A DNA stretch of 64,000 nt, from contig CANNHN010000001.1 in NCBI GenBank assembly GCA_947504725.1, positions 248,001 to 312,000 of the forward strand, in the 5' to 3' direction. The first letter of the stretch is position 1. The number at the start of each line of letters is the position of its first letter. Positions 7,795 to 17,899 of the stretch are shown here, in pieces. Source of the stretch: Bacteroidota bacterium (GTDB lineage Bacteria; Bacteroidota; Bacteroidia; 2-12-FULL-35-15). A program made the position numbers and the translations under genes. A model generated the notes under the pieces. It did no database searches. It saw only the letters and a list, made by a program, of their open reading frames with translations, and was not told the DNA's origin.

Positions 7795-8259
7795 ATGAAA
7801 AAAACACTATTTGCTATAATAGCCACAATTGTTGTTTCGTCATCATCTGCCCAAAAAATTGCTTCTGAAAATGTTCCAGCTGCAGTTACTAGTGCATTTA
7901 AAGCAAAATTTTCTATTGCAGAAAAAGCAACATGGGAAATGGATTATGATAATTATGAGGCGGATTTTGTTGTTGGCAAGAGTCCGTTTACCGCAAAATT
8001 TGATAAAGATGGAAAATGGATAGAGACTTATACTTACTTAAAGTCAGCGGAACTTCCTAAGGTTATTAAAGAAGCACTTGCTTCTAAATATGGTGAATTA
8101 AGTGGATACAAGACACAAGAGGCTAGGAAGGTTGAAAAAGAAAAGGGTACATTCTATGAAATGGAAACCATCAAAGGCGAGAAAACATATGAACTGGTGT
8201 TTAATGAAGCAGGCGAATTATTGGAGGATGATATTAAAGCTCCAAATTTAAAAGACTAA
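7795..8259 (+). CDS. Secreted PepSY-like (DUF2874) protein
   Basis: Protein of 154 aa with signal peptide 1-19 (SSSA/Q). The mature part is two alternating alpha/beta PepSY-like units: VPAAVTSAFKAKF...ATWEMDYDNYEADF...FTAKFDKDGKWIE and ELPKVIKEALASKY...FYEMETIKGEKTYELVFNEAGELLE. This is the pattern of DUF2874/BLIP-fold periplasmic proteins, common in Bacteroidota and usually of unknown ligand. Monocistronic with its own -7 box and terminator. Confidence 0.8.
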   Translation: MKKTLFAIIATIVVSSSSAQKIASENVPAAVTSAFKAKFSIAEKATWEMDYDNYEADFVVGKSPFTAKFDKDGKWIETYTYLKSAELPKVIKEALASKYGELSGYKTQEARKVEKEKGTFYEMETIKGEKTYELVFNEAGELLEDDIKAPNLKD

Positions 8260-8267
8260 TAAAAAAC

Positions 8268-8297
8268 GCCTCTGCTAAAAAGCAGAGGCTTTTTTTT
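8268..8297 (+). terminator. Bidirectional terminator between convergent genes
   Basis: GCCTCTGCT (8268-8276), loop AAAA, AGCAGAGGC (8281-8289), then eight T. A run of A precedes it, so it also serves the minus-strand gene ending at 8296. Confidence 0.9.
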
Positions 8298-8886
8298 ATT
8301 TCTTAGCGCCTTTCTTAAGCTTCGGCACGGCCTCATTGTACTTCTTTAAATACAACATTTGTTTATTAATAAATTCTCCATAATTATCTTTATCGGACTG
8401 ATATTCTTTTAAGATGAGCTTTTCGTCAGCTATCATTTTTTCAAATGTTGCTTGTGTTTCAGGGTCAAGCCCTTTCATGAAATAAAAGTTTAATTTCCCA
8501 TCTTTCGTTTTGTTGAAAACATATTTTCCATCAGTATCAATTTTAAAACTTGCCTTCGGACTTATCAATAAATCAATCCTTCCAAGAAGTACAATTTTGG
8601 CAAAAAAGCCATCCATATACATATAATCTAAACCATCGATGTATCTAAACCCCCAATACTTTTCTTTCAAACAACTGATTTTATGTTCTACATTTTTTTT
8701 GTCTTTATAAATTAGTTCTCCAACATTATAATTTTCGCTTTCTTCCATATTTTGAATGATGGTGATTTTCTTTTTTAGATAATCGTCTTTCGTTGTGTAA
8801 TAGCCAAATTCATTATTGATGTCGGCTTTTGAATTAATAAAAAGTAACAGAAATAGAATTGCTAGATGGGTTGTGATCGTTTTCAT
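8296..8886 (-). CDS. Secreted protein of unknown function
   Basis: Protein of 196 aa from ATG 8886 (MKTITTHLAI...), giving a regular signal peptide of about 22 residues; an ATG six codons upstream is less likely. The mature chain is lysine- and tyrosine-rich with no cysteine pair or metal motif. A central ...DTDGKYVFNKTKDGKLNFYF stretch suggests a beta-sandwich-like segment followed by a C-terminal helix (ATFEKMIADEKLILKEYQ). I do not recognise the family. Monocistronic, between two terminators. Confidence 0.55.
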   Translation of the reverse strand: MKTITTHLAILFLLLFINSKADINNEFGYYTTKDDYLKKKITIIQNMEESENYNVGELIYKDKKNVEHKISCLKEKYWGFRYIDGLDYMYMDGFFAKIVLLGRIDLLISPKASFKIDTDGKYVFNKTKDGKLNFYFMKGLDPETQATFEKMIADEKLILKEYQSDKDNYGEFINKQMLYLKKYNEAVPKLKKGAKK

Positions 8887-9000
8887 AGCTATGCGTATTA
8901 ACATTTTGGGATGTATTCAAATATGCAAAAACCAATGAAGAATAAAATTCAAATCTTTTAAAAGGTAGTATTTTTCTATTGAGCGGTTGTGTAAAGAAAA

Positions 9001-9030
9001 AGTCCCGCTCTGTTTCAGCAGAGCGGGACT
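9001..9030 (-). terminator. Terminator of clpC
   Basis: AGTCCCGCTCTG (9001-9012) pairs perfectly with CAGAGCGGGACT (9019-9030) around a 6-nt loop. On the minus strand it is followed by a T-rich run. It lies 8 nt past the clpC stop. Confidence 0.85.
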
Positions 9031-9038
9031 TTAATTAT

Positions 9039-11573
9039 TTATTCCTCTTTTTTACTTTTTTTCGGTTTTGATTCCTTTGGTTTATTGATTTTAATTTTGA
9101 TTTCGTCTTTTGTTTTATCAAAATCTACTTCAATAATATCACCTTCTGTCAAATTTGATTTGATGATTTCTTCTGCCAATGGATCTTCCAAATACTTCTG
9201 AATAGCACGTTTTAAAGGACGAGCGCCAAATTGCACATCATAACCTTTATCAGAGATATAATCTTTCGCTTCTTCAGAAACTTTTATACTATATCCTAAT
9301 CCGTTGATTCTACCATATAAACTGTTTAATTCAATATCAATAATTTTATGGATATCTTCTCTAGAAAGAGAGTTGAACATCACAACATCATCAATACGAT
9401 TTAAGAATTCAGGAGCAAATGCTTTTTTCAAAGCACCTTCAATAATTCCTTTTGAGTTTTCGTCTTCAAATTCTTTTTTAGCACTTGTGCTGAAACCAAC
9501 ACCTTGCCCAAAGTCTTTCAACTGACGTGCACCAATGTTAGAAGTCATGATGATGATCGTGTTTTTGAAATCAATTTTACGACCTAAACTATCGGTCATC
9601 ATTCCATCATCCAATGCTTGCAACAACAAGTTAAATACATCAGGATGCGCTTTTTCAATCTCATCTAACAATACAACTGCATAAGGTCTTCTACGAACTT
9701 TTTCCGTTAATTGTCCACCTTCTTCATAACCAACATATCCCGGAGGCGCTCCAACCAAACGTGAAACAGCAAATTTCTCCATATATTCACTCATATCGAT
9801 ACGAATTAATGCATCGTCATTATCAAATAAATATTTAGATAAAATTTTTGCGAGTTGCGTTTTACCAACACCTGTAGGGCCTAGAAAGATGAATGAACCA
9901 ATTGGTTTATTTGGATCTTTCAATCCAGCACGGTTACGTTGGATTGCTTTTACAACTTTCTTCACAGCTTCATCTTGTCCGATAACTTTCCCTTGTAAAA
10001 GTTGAGCCATTTTAATAAGCTTGTCGCCTTCGTTTTGTGCAATACGCTGAACAGGCACACCTGTCATCATTGCAACCACTTCAGCAACATTGTCTTCACT
10101 TACCATTTCACGGTGAGTTTTGCTTTCTTCTTCCCACGTTTTTTTAGCAGCATCTAATTGCTCTAGCAAAGTGCGCTCTGTATCACGTAAACGAGCAGCT
10201 TCTTCATATTTTTGAGAACGAACAACTTTGTTCTTTTCCTCTTTGATGTCTTCTAATTTTTTCTCGATATCAACGATGTTTTGAGGAACATTGATATTTG
10301 TAATGTGAACACGAGAACCAGACTCATCTAATGCATCAATTGCTTTATCTGGCAAGTGACGATCAGTGATGTAACGTGCAGTCAATGAAACGCAAGCTTT
10401 GATTGCTTCATCTGTATAAGTTACATTGTGATGATCTTCATATTTGGATTTAATATTATTTAATATTTGAATTGTTTCTTCTTGTGTAGCAGGCTCAACA
10501 ATTACTTTTTGAAATCTTCTTTCTAAAGCTCCATCTTTTTCAATGTATTGACGATACTCATCCAACGTAGTAGCACCTATACATTGTATTTCTCCACGTG
10601 CTAATGCCGGTTTAAACATGTTTGAAGCATCTAAAGAACCAGAAGCGCCACCAGCACCAATGATTGTATGAATCTCATCAATGAATAGGATAACATCAGG
10701 TGATTTTTCCAACTCATTCATAACAGCTTTCATTCGCTCTTCAAATTGCCCACGGTATTTTGTACCAGCAACTAAAGAAGCCAAATCAAGCGTAACAACA
10801 CGCTTGCCGAATAAAACACGGGAAACTTTACGTTGTACAATGCGCAATGCCAAACCTTCAGCAATAGCGGACTTACCAACACCTGGCTCACCAATTAAGA
10901 TGGGATTGTTTTTCTTTCTACGAGATAAAATTTGAGAAACGCGTTCTATTTCTTTTTCACGACCAACAATCGGGTCCAATTTTCCTTCTTCAGCAGCTTT
11001 TGTTAAATCTCTTCCGAAATTATCAAGAACAGGCGTTTTTGATTTACTATCAACTGGTTTTTTTGCACTACTAGCACTAAACGAATCCTCATCCGCATCA
11101 TCATCAGATGGTGTTCCAGGGAATTCAGCTTTAGGGTCTGATTTTGATAATTCTAACTCACTTTTCATAACTTCATAATCTACTTTAAATTTTTGCAATG
11201 ATTTTGTTGCCACATTGTCTTCGTCTTTTAAAATAGATAAAATCAAGTGTTCTGTTCCGATAACTGCACTTTTAAACAGTTTTGCTTCCAAATAAGTGAT
11301 TTTTAAAGCTCGCTCAGCTTGTTTCATTAATGGAATATTTGCAAGATTGGTTGCCTTGTGATTACCTGTGCCTATAGATTGTTCAACAGTTTTACGCAAC
11401 TCTTGCAAATCTACATTTAATGATTTAAGCAAACGAACAGCAGTTCCTTCGCCTTCACGGATAATACCTAATAACAAATGTTCTGTTCCAATATAATCAT
11501 GCCCTAAGCGTAAAGCTTCCTCTCTGCTGTATGTGATTACATCTTTAACTCTTGGTGAAAATTTAGCTTCCAT
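9039..11573 (-). CDS. clpC: ATP-dependent Clp protease ATPase subunit ClpC
   Basis: Protein of 844 aa; AAA+ unfoldase that feeds substrates to ClpP. Order: two Clp N-terminal repeats (about 1-140), an acidic and serine linker (150-180), AAA-1 with Walker A GEPGVGKS (228-235) and Walker B ILFIDE (295-300), a short middle domain with a UVR motif (about 440-470), and AAA-2 with Walker A GPTGVGKT near 565 and [22 protein letters not shown] loop is the probable ClpP contact. The short M-domain plus UVR separates it from ClpB, and the two N-repeats and VGF loop support ClpC over ClpX-like ATPases. Basic tail [14 protein letters not shown]. clpP is not in the window. The promoter region has a palindrome, see 11631-11669. 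Confidence 0.95.
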   Translation of the reverse strand: MEAKFSPRVKDVITYSREEALRLGHDYIGTEHLLLGIIREGEGTAVRLLKSLNVDLQELRKTVEQSIGTGNHKATNLANIPLMKQAERALKITYLEAKLFKSAVIGTEHLILSILKDEDNVATKSLQKFKVDYEVMKSELELSKSDPKAEFPGTPSDDDADEDSFSASSAKKPVDSKSKTPVLDNFGRDLTKAAEEGKLDPIVGREKEIERVSQILSRRKKNNPILIGEPGVGKSAIAEGLALRIVQRKVSRVLFGKRVVTLDLASLVAGTKYRGQFEERMKAVMNELEKSPDVILFIDEIHTIIGAGGASGSLDASNMFKPALARGEIQCIGATTLDEYRQYIEKDGALERRFQKVIVEPATQEETIQILNNIKSKYEDHHNVTYTDEAIKACVSLTARYITDRHLPDKAIDALDESGSRVHITNINVPQNIVDIEKKLEDIKEEKNKVVRSQKYEEAARLRDTERTLLEQLDAAKKTWEEESKTHREMVSEDNVAEVVAMMTGVPVQRIAQNEGDKLIKMAQLLQGKVIGQDEAVKKVVKAIQRNRAGLKDPNKPIGSFIFLGPTGVGKTQLAKILSKYLFDNDDALIRIDMSEYMEKFAVSRLVGAPPGYVGYEEGGQLTEKVRRRPYAVVLLDEIEKAHPDVFNLLLQALDDGMMTDSLGRKIDFKNTIIIMTSNIGARQLKDFGQGVGFSTSAKKEFEDENSKGIIEGALKKAFAPEFLNRIDDVVMFNSLSREDIHKIIDIELNSLYGRINGLGYSIKVSEEAKDYISDKGYDVQFGARPLKRAIQKYLEDPLAEEIIKSNLTEGDIIEVDFDKTKDEIKIKINKPKESKPKKSKKEE

Positions 11574-11630
11574 AATTCTTAGTTTTAATTAATTACTTAA
11601 ACGTTTTTGTTTATACAAGAGTTACTTTTC

Positions 11631-11669
11631 TCACGATTAATAATAGTTTCGTGAAGATAATCAAAAGTA
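11631..11669 (-). promoter_or_regulatory. clpC -7 box with overlapping start-site palindrome
   Basis: Minus-strand TACTTTTG (11662-11669) fits the -7 consensus and predicts transcription starting near 11657. TCACGA (11631-11636) and TCGTGA (11649-11654) form a 12-nt-spaced inverted repeat right at the predicted start, inside an outer imperfect repeat (GAGTTACTTTT at 11619-11629 against 11663-11676). It is not the CIRCE sequence. A stress-repressor site or a 5'-UTR hairpin would fit. The rest of the 334-bp clpC-gyrA gap (to 11907) is AT-rich; for gyrA I see only a weak TATTTTCG near 11790, no clear -7 box. Confidence 0.4.
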
Positions 11670-11907
11670 ATTACTCCTTTTAAAATTGCCTTAACTCTGA
11701 GCTTAATTTTATCAACAAAAAAGTGTCAATAATGTTGATAATTTATAGCTAAAAACCGATTTTATCTTCTACTAAATAAGTATTTTCGAACCTCCTTAAA
11801 ACAACAGGGATTTATCAATTATTGTGCTAAAAATAATTTATGACATTCTCGCAGGTTTAAGACAAAAAAAAGAAAAAAAATAAGTAGAAAAATAGAAAAA
11901 AGAAATT

Positions 11908-14481
11908 ATGGCAGACGGAGAAAAAATCATCCAAATCAACATTGAAGAAGAAATGAAATCGGCTTACATCGATTATTCGATGTCAGTTATTGTGTCAAGA
12001 GCATTGCCTGATGTAAGAGATGGCTTAAAACCTGTTCACAGAAGAGTATTGTTTGGCATGCTTGATTTAGGTGTCATGTCGAATAAGGCGCATAAAAAAT
12101 CTGCACGTATTGTTGGAGAAGTATTAGGAAAGTATCACCCTCATGGTGATACCTCTGTATATGATGCAATGGTTCGTATGGCTCAACATTGGAGTTTGCG
12201 ATACCCACTAGTAGATGGACAAGGTAACTACGGCTCTGTTGATGGTGACAGTCCGGCTGCAATGCGCTACACTGAAGCTCGCTTGAAAAAGATAGCGGAA
12301 GAAATGTTAAATGACATAGAAAAAGATACCGTTGATTTTCGTCCAAATTTTGATGATTCTTTGGAAGAGCCAACCGTTTTACCAACTCGTATTCCCAATT
12401 TATTAATCAATGGAGCTTCCGGGATTGCAGTAGGTATGGCTACAAACATGCCTCCACATAACTTAACGGAGATTTTAAATGCTACAATGGCTTATATTGA
12501 TAACAGAGAAATCGACATTGCTGGATTGATGCAATTTGTGAAAGCGCCAGATTTCCCAACTGGAGGTATCATTTACGGTTACGAAGGTGTGAAAGATGCT
12601 TTTGAAACTGGTAGAGGAAGAATTGTAATGCGCGCAAAAACCACAATGGAAACAACTGATGCAGGAAGAGAACGCATTATTGTGAATGAAATTCCATATC
12701 AAGTGAATAAAGCTGAGATGATCCGCAAAACAGCAGATTTGATCAATGATAAAAAGATTGAAGGCATTTCTGACATCCGTGATGAATCAGATAGAGATGG
12801 GATGCGTATCGTTTATGAAATTAAGCGCGATGCGATTACCAATGTTGTATTAAACAACCTTTTCAAATATACAGAACTACAAACATCATTTAGTGTAAAT
12901 AACATTGCTTTGGTGGGTGGCCGCCCGATGATGCTTAACTTAAAAGATATGATTGTGCATTTTGTGGCTCACCGTCACGAAGTGATTGTTCGAAGAACAA
13001 AGTTTGAATTGGCACAGGCAGAGCGAAGAGCACATATCTTACAAGGTTATTTGATTGCTTTGGATCACATGGATGAAGTAATTAAATTAATTCGTGCATC
13101 TGCTACACCTCAAGAAGCGCAAGATGGATTAATTACAGGCTTTGGATTAAGTGAAATTCAAGCTAAAGCAATTCTTGAAATGAGATTGCGTGTACTTACT
13201 GGTTTAGAGAGAGATAAGATAAAAGAAGAGTACGATACGTTGATGGAATTGATTAAATATTTGAAAGAAGTATTAGAAGATGAAACGCTAAGAATGGCAA
13301 TCATCAAAGATGAGTTGAGCGAAATAAAAGAAAAATACGGTGATGAGCGCAGAACAGAAGTTGTTTATGCGTCTGGTGATTTCCGTATGGAAGATATGAT
13401 TGCTGATGAAGATGTTGTTATTACGATTTCTCACATGGGTTATATTAAACGTACGCCATTAACTGAATACAGAACGCAAGGAAGAGGAGGAAAAGGTGCA
13501 AAAGGAAGTACTACGCGTGATGAAGACTTTATCGAACATTTATTTATTGCATCTACACATAACTATTTATTGTTATTTACTGAGCAAGGAAGATGTTTCT
13601 GGATGCGTGCATTTGAAGTGCCTGAAGGAACAAGAGTGTCTAAAGGACGTGCAATTCAAAACATGATTAACATTCCAAGTGACGATAAAGTAAAAGCGTA
13701 TATCAATGTGAAAGACCTTACTGATGCTGATTATATCGCTAATAATTTCATAATCATGTGTACAAAGAATGGTATCATAAAGAAAACGACTTTAGAAGCA
13801 TATTCTCGTCCACGTCAAAATGGTATCAATGCAATTACAGTAAGAGAAGGTGATACATTATTAGAAGTATTATTAACTAACGGAACCAACGAAATTATGT
13901 TGGCGTCAAAAGCTGGTAAAGTAGTACGTTTTAACGAAGCAAACGTTCGTCCAATGGGCAGAAACGCTTCTGGAGTTAGAGGTATCAACTTGGGTGAAGA
14001 AAAAGGAAACGAAGTAATTGGAATGATTGCAATGCCTGATCAAACAAGTAACGTAATGGTGGTTTCTGAAAAAGGATATGGAAAACGGTCTGAAATTGAA
14101 GAATATCGTGTTACTAAGCGTGGTGGAAAAGGGGTTAAAACAATCAACATTACTGAAAAGACAGGTAATTTAATTGCGATCAAAGATGTTACCGATAAGG
14201 ATGGTTTAATGATTATCAATAGATCAGGAATTATTATCCGTTTAGCGATTTCAGAATTAAGAGTAATTGGCCGTGCTACACAAGGTGTTCGCTTAATTAA
14301 CATGAAAGAAAGCGATGAAATTGCAGCCGTAAGTAAAGTGGAAGTAGAGGAGGAGTTGGAAATAACTGAAGAACCAACAACAGAATCGCCAACTACTGAA
14401 TATGGAAATGACGGTACCGATGCGTCTTCTGACAATACAGAAATTGATGGCAAGGAACTTGATAATCCTCCAACTGAATAG
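11908..14481 (+). CDS. gyrA: DNA gyrase subunit A
   Basis: Protein of 857 aa; breaks and rejoins DNA in the A2B2 gyrase that introduces negative supercoils. N-terminal topoisomerase IV/gyrase A domain with [16 protein letters not shown] (31-46) and catalytic Tyr121 in [10 protein letters not shown]. The C-terminal six-bladed pinwheel carries the GyrA-box QGRGGKG near 524-530, which marks gyrase rather than ParC. An acidic, Glu/Thr-rich tail of about 45 residues ends the protein. In the quinolone pocket the position equivalent to E. coli Ser83 is Thr82 and that of Asp87 is Asp86; Thr occurs naturally there in other lineages and is not by itself evidence of resistance. Divergent from clpC. Confidence 0.97.
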   Translation: MADGEKIIQINIEEEMKSAYIDYSMSVIVSRALPDVRDGLKPVHRRVLFGMLDLGVMSNKAHKKSARIVGEVLGKYHPHGDTSVYDAMVRMAQHWSLRYPLVDGQGNYGSVDGDSPAAMRYTEARLKKIAEEMLNDIEKDTVDFRPNFDDSLEEPTVLPTRIPNLLINGASGIAVGMATNMPPHNLTEILNATMAYIDNREIDIAGLMQFVKAPDFPTGGIIYGYEGVKDAFETGRGRIVMRAKTTMETTDAGRERIIVNEIPYQVNKAEMIRKTADLINDKKIEGISDIRDESDRDGMRIVYEIKRDAITNVVLNNLFKYTELQTSFSVNNIALVGGRPMMLNLKDMIVHFVAHRHEVIVRRTKFELAQAERRAHILQGYLIALDHMDEVIKLIRASATPQEAQDGLITGFGLSEIQAKAILEMRLRVLTGLERDKIKEEYDTLMELIKYLKEVLEDETLRMAIIKDELSEIKEKYGDERRTEVVYASGDFRMEDMIADEDVVITISHMGYIKRTPLTEYRTQGRGGKGAKGSTTRDEDFIEHLFIASTHNYLLLFTEQGRCFWMRAFEVPEGTRVSKGRAIQNMINIPSDDKVKAYINVKDLTDADYIANNFIIMCTKNGIIKKTTLEAYSRPRQNGINAITVREGDTLLEVLLTNGTNEIMLASKAGKVVRFNEANVRPMGRNASGVRGINLGEEKGNEVIGMIAMPDQTSNVMVVSEKGYGKRSEIEEYRVTKRGGKGVKTINITEKTGNLIAIKDVTDKDGLMIINRSGIIIRLAISELRVIGRATQGVRLINMKESDEIAAVSKVEVEEELEITEEPTTESPTTEYGNDGTDASSDNTEIDGKELDNPPTE

Positions 14482-14540
14482 GCCTCATCCGTCCCGCGAA
14501 AATGCGGGACACCTTCTCCAGGGTGGAGAAGGAAAAGCGG
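14482..14540 (+). repeat. Dispersed double-hairpin repeat, copy 2 (after gyrA)
   Basis: Begins directly after the gyrA stop. Two perfect hairpins: GTCCCGC/GCGGGAC (14491-14510) and CCTTCTCC/GGAGAAGG (14512-14532). Homologous to 1410-1468. It probably ends or protects the gyrA transcript, but has no T-run of a classic terminator. Confidence 0.7.
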
Positions 14541-14575
14541 AAAAGAGTTTTTAATAAATAAAAATGAATTACTTT

Positions 14576-16009
14576 ATGAAAAAAATAGCAATCTTGTTCA
14601 CAGCAACAGCCTTTGTAATTAATGGCTTTGCACAAAACGTAAAAATTGTAAACGCGAAAAATTATTTACGCGATTTTTCTGAATCAAAGGACGTTGAATC
14701 ATTAAATAAAGCGAAAGAAAACATCGACATGGCAAGCACTCATCCTGATACAAAGGATTTGGCTAAGACACAAACGCTAAAAGCACAAGTGTATATGACG
14801 ATTTATGATAACAATAGACGATTAGAGATTGAAAAGCGTACACTTATTGGCAAGAAAAAAGAGGTTGTTGTAAGCCAACTTGGACAACCTAAAAATACTG
14901 TAGCTACTACAGATGTATCTGGCGCCACCGAATTATTAGAATATCCTAATCTCTTTATTTATTTGGGAAATAAAGGAACAGTTGTTTCGATACAAGAAAT
15001 TACTGCAAATGGTAAAAAACAAGAATTTGGTCCAGCTCAAATTGAGCTGGCAGCATATCAGGCAACTCCTTCTGAACCTTTGGCCGAAGCATATACTGCT
15101 TGTTTGGCTTCCAAAGCTTTGGATACAAAAGGGAATTACACTTCTGAAGTCGCTAGTTACTTGTCGAACATTGTTATTCATTATGAAAACAAAGCCGTTG
15201 CCGACTATAATGCAAAAAAGTATGCTGATGCGCTTCCTTCTTTTGAAAAGGTATATGAAATTAAAGGAGCAAAGGATACGACAACACTTGCAAATTGCGC
15301 TTTAGTATCTGACAGAGCTGCTATTTACGATAAAGCTAAAATGTATTATCAGAAGATGATTGACAACAAACAAGGTTATGGCAATACCTATTCATCTTTA
15401 GTAAACGTTTACTTAAATATGAAGGATAGCGTTGGCGCAATGGACGTTTTAAAAAAAGGACGTACAACATATCCTAACGACATAAATTTGGTAATTACTG
15501 AAACGAATTACTTTTTAAAGACAAACAATAGCAAGGAAGCTTTAAATAATTTAAACATTGCGTTGGCAGCAAAACCGACAGATGCAAATTTGTATTTGGT
15601 AAGAGGAAATATCTACGATAATCTTGCAAATCCCAAAGATGCTGCAAATAAAGACATTGAGAAGCCAAAAGATTATGAAAAGTTGATTGGACAAGCAGAA
15701 GCAGATTATAAGAAAGCAATTGAGATTAAACCTGATTATTTTGATGCTTTATACAACTTAGGTGTTTTGTACAATAACCATGGAGTAGCTTTAAATAAAT
15801 TAGCGGATGTTATTACAGACAATGCTAAATACAAAGCAGCAAATGATCTTGCTACAGCAGAATTCACAAAAGCATTACCAATTTTAGAAAAAGCATTAGA
15901 AGTTAGTCCGAAAGACAGAAACACGATGTTTGCCTTAAAACAAATTTATGCTAGAACACAGCAACCAGAAAAGGTGAAGGCAATTAACGAGAGATTGAAG
16001 AACAACTAA
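14576..16009 (+). CDS. Periplasmic TPR protein with a BamE-like insert
   Basis: Protein of 477 aa from ATG 14576 (MKKIAILFTA...); an ATG four codons upstream is also open. Signal peptide to about residue 19 (GFA/Q). Residues about 85-145 (KKKEVVVSQLGQPKNTVATT...EYPNLFIYLGNKGTVVSIQEI) have the pattern of SmpA/BamE-type domains. They are followed by TPR-like helical repeats to the end (clear units around EAYTACLASKAL, YADALPSFEKVYEIK, NLNIALAAKP, AEADYKKAIEIKPDYFDALYNLG, ALPILEKALEVSPKD). TPR proteins are scaffolds; the partner is unknown. Separated from gyrA by the repeat, it may still be read from the same transcript. Confidence 0.7.
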   Translation: MKKIAILFTATAFVINGFAQNVKIVNAKNYLRDFSESKDVESLNKAKENIDMASTHPDTKDLAKTQTLKAQVYMTIYDNNRRLEIEKRTLIGKKKEVVVSQLGQPKNTVATTDVSGATELLEYPNLFIYLGNKGTVVSIQEITANGKKQEFGPAQIELAAYQATPSEPLAEAYTACLASKALDTKGNYTSEVASYLSNIVIHYENKAVADYNAKKYADALPSFEKVYEIKGAKDTTTLANCALVSDRAAIYDKAKMYYQKMIDNKQGYGNTYSSLVNVYLNMKDSVGAMDVLKKGRTTYPNDINLVITETNYFLKTNNSKEALNNLNIALAAKPTDANLYLVRGNIYDNLANPKDAANKDIEKPKDYEKLIGQAEADYKKAIEIKPDYFDALYNLGVLYNNHGVALNKLADVITDNAKYKAANDLATAEFTKALPILEKALEVSPKDRNTMFALKQIYARTQQPEKVKAINERLKNN

Positions 16010-16036
16010 GGCTTCCACCTAGTTGCAATTTAATAG

Positions 16037-16068
16037 GCGAGAGACAGCAATGTTTCTCGCTTTTTTTT
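16037..16068 (+). terminator. Terminator after the TPR gene
   Basis: GCGAGA (16037-16042) pairs with TCTCGC (16055-16060), followed by eight T. The remaining 220 bp to 16288 are AT-rich with nothing recognisable beyond a small TATCC/GGATA palindrome near 16232. Confidence 0.8.
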
Positions 16069-16288
16069 ATGGCATATATTTGTTACGTATAGAATAGCGT
16101 CAAAATAGTAGGCAGTACAGAATATGCTTATTGTCAATCAATTACTACTTAACATAATATTAATTATAAGACAAGTATACATATATAGTATTGATTAATA
16201 AACAGTTAAATGGTTTTGTTGTAAAATAAGCTATCCTAGGGATACTTGAGACTAAACAAGAGAGATTTCTAAGTTGCCAAGATGACAT

Positions 16289-17824
16289 TTATTCTTCTAC
16301 TGAAACAGAAGTAAATTTCTTATTCAGGCTCAAGTTCAACTTTCGTTTGTATTCATCTTGAAGCCATTTTACATAATTGTCGGTGCTCGAACAAATACAA
16401 TAAGAGTATTTTTTAACTCGACCTTCAATATCGTTTTCGAGAAGTTTAGCAAGCTCAGCGGCTTCAAAATAATCCGCACTATTTTCAAAAATAATTCGTG
16501 TGTGATGTTCAATTGATCTATCAACTGCAGTCATTGGTCTTAACCATTGTTTTGCAACCAAGGCGTATTCCTCTTTCATATTAAAATCAATATTTTCTGA
16601 CTTGCTGAATCTGGCTCTTAATTCGGCCGGCATTTTATAGGTAAAGTTGCGTTCAATGTCTCGGTCGTTCCACAAGCTCTCCAAATAAAAATCAGGGGCA
16701 CGAAATATATCATGCCAGTTTACAAAAGAATCCCATAAACCAAAACGAGCCGCATTATTTCCTAAGTCAATTACTGTGAATGTTGACTTATTTGGCAAAA
16801 TACGAGAGCCTCGGCCAATCATCTGATGATAAAGTGTTAGCGATTTAGTAGCTCTATTAATGATAATTGTTTCAACTGTTGGTTCGTCAAAACCTGTAGT
16901 TAAAATTCCAACTGAAGTTAAAATTGCATCTGGTTTGTTTTTAAACCAAGCTAAAATATCTTTTCTTTCTTGTTCAGAATTGGTATTGTCTAAATGTCTT
17001 ATATCGTAACCTGCGTTGGTAAAAAGAGAATGAACATGAACAGATGTGTTTATCCCGTTATTGAAAATTAAGGTCTTTTTTCCTTTTGATTGCTCTTCAT
17101 AAGCTCCTACCAACTTCTCTTGCATCAAATAATTCGTATACAGTCTGTCTGAAGAACTTACCGTGTAATCACCATCGATACCAACTTTCAAAGAACCTAA
17201 GTTTACATCATAACCATGCGTTGTTGCTTTAGATAAAAAACCTTTTTCGATTAAAGAAGCAATAGAATCTCCTACGATTAATTCATTGTAGGTTTCTTTC
17301 ATTGGCAACTTGATGTTTGAACTTAGCGGAGTTGCTGTAACACCAAGTATTACGCTGTTTTCTAAAAATTTAAATAATTTCTTGAAAGAGTTGTAATGTG
17401 CTTCATCAATAATTACTAATCCAACTTGAGCGACTTCTAGCTTTTCATCTTGCAAGCGATTATTTAAGGTTTCCACCATTGCCACAAAGCATTTATAATC
17501 ACCTTGATCAGGAAGTGTTTTTACTTTGCTATCAATGATTTTATTTTCAACACCAAATTCGTTAAGCATGTTGGAAGTCTGCGCACAAAGCTCAATGCGG
17601 TGCGTAAGTATTAAGACTTTTTTGCCTGTTTCGCTAATATAACGTTTGGCTATTTCTGAGAAAATAACTGTTTTCCCGCCACCTGTAGGCAGTTGATAAA
17701 GGAGATTGTATTTTTCGGTGTGGTTGTTTATACGATTGAAAATTTTATCAATCGCTTCTTGCTGATAGCCATAAAGCTTCTTCCCTATTTTCTTTTCTTC
17801 AATATCAAAAGTCTCTAGACTCAT
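16289..17824 (-). CDS. SF2 (DEAH, ResIII/UvrB-like) helicase
   Basis: Protein of 511 aa from ATG 17824 (MSLETFDIEE...). The frame is open to an ATG at 17851, but the -7 box at 17849-17856 overlaps that codon, so it would not be transcribed. Helicase motifs: Q-tip YGYQQEAID, Walker A PTGGGKT, IIDEAH, VTATP, and QMIGRGSR (motif VI), typical of the ResIII/SSL2 branch acting on double-stranded DNA or RNA. The C-terminal 140 residues have no known nuclease motif. There is no adjacent restriction or methyltransferase gene, so it is not an obvious restriction subunit. Role likely in DNA repair or RNA metabolism; unspecified. Confidence 0.8.
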   Translation of the reverse strand: MSLETFDIEEKKIGKKLYGYQQEAIDKIFNRINNHTEKYNLLYQLPTGGGKTVIFSEIAKRYISETGKKVLILTHRIELCAQTSNMLNEFGVENKIIDSKVKTLPDQGDYKCFVAMVETLNNRLQDEKLEVAQVGLVIIDEAHYNSFKKLFKFLENSVILGVTATPLSSNIKLPMKETYNELIVGDSIASLIEKGFLSKATTHGYDVNLGSLKVGIDGDYTVSSSDRLYTNYLMQEKLVGAYEEQSKGKKTLIFNNGINTSVHVHSLFTNAGYDIRHLDNTNSEQERKDILAWFKNKPDAILTSVGILTTGFDEPTVETIIINRATKSLTLYHQMIGRGSRILPNKSTFTVIDLGNNAARFGLWDSFVNWHDIFRAPDFYLESLWNDRDIERNFTYKMPAELRARFSKSENIDFNMKEEYALVAKQWLRPMTAVDRSIEHHTRIIFENSADYFEAAELAKLLENDIEGRVKKYSYCICSSTDNYVKWLQDEYKRKLNLSLNKKFTSVSVEE

Positions 17825-17848
17825 ATTTTTCTCGATTTCGAAATCTGG

Positions 17849-17856
17849 CAAAAATA
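17849..17856 (-). promoter_or_regulatory. -7 box TATTTTTG of the SF2 helicase gene
   Basis: Matches TAnnTTTG on the minus strand. The predicted start of transcription near 17844 lies inside the longest open frame and favours translation from ATG 17824 (leader about 20 nt). Confidence 0.5.
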
Positions 17857-17899
17857 GTCAATAGTTAGGTTGGAAAAAAATTTAATGTTACTTAAATTG

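Noticed and set aside
12149-12156. Thr at the Ser83-equivalent of GyrA as a quinolone-resistance mutation
   Set aside because: Thr is a natural residue there in several lineages; without relatives for comparison it cannot be called a mutation.
14040-14453. 137-residue minus-strand frame inside the end of gyrA
   Set aside because: Shadow of the gyrA pinwheel and acidic tail.
16069-16288. Small RNA or gene in the gap after the TPR terminator
   Set aside because: AT-rich, no frame or conserved structure seen beyond a small palindrome.
16289-17824. Type III or type I restriction subunit
   Set aside because: Helicase motifs fit ResIII, but no methyltransferase, specificity or nuclease gene is adjacent and no nuclease motif is visible.
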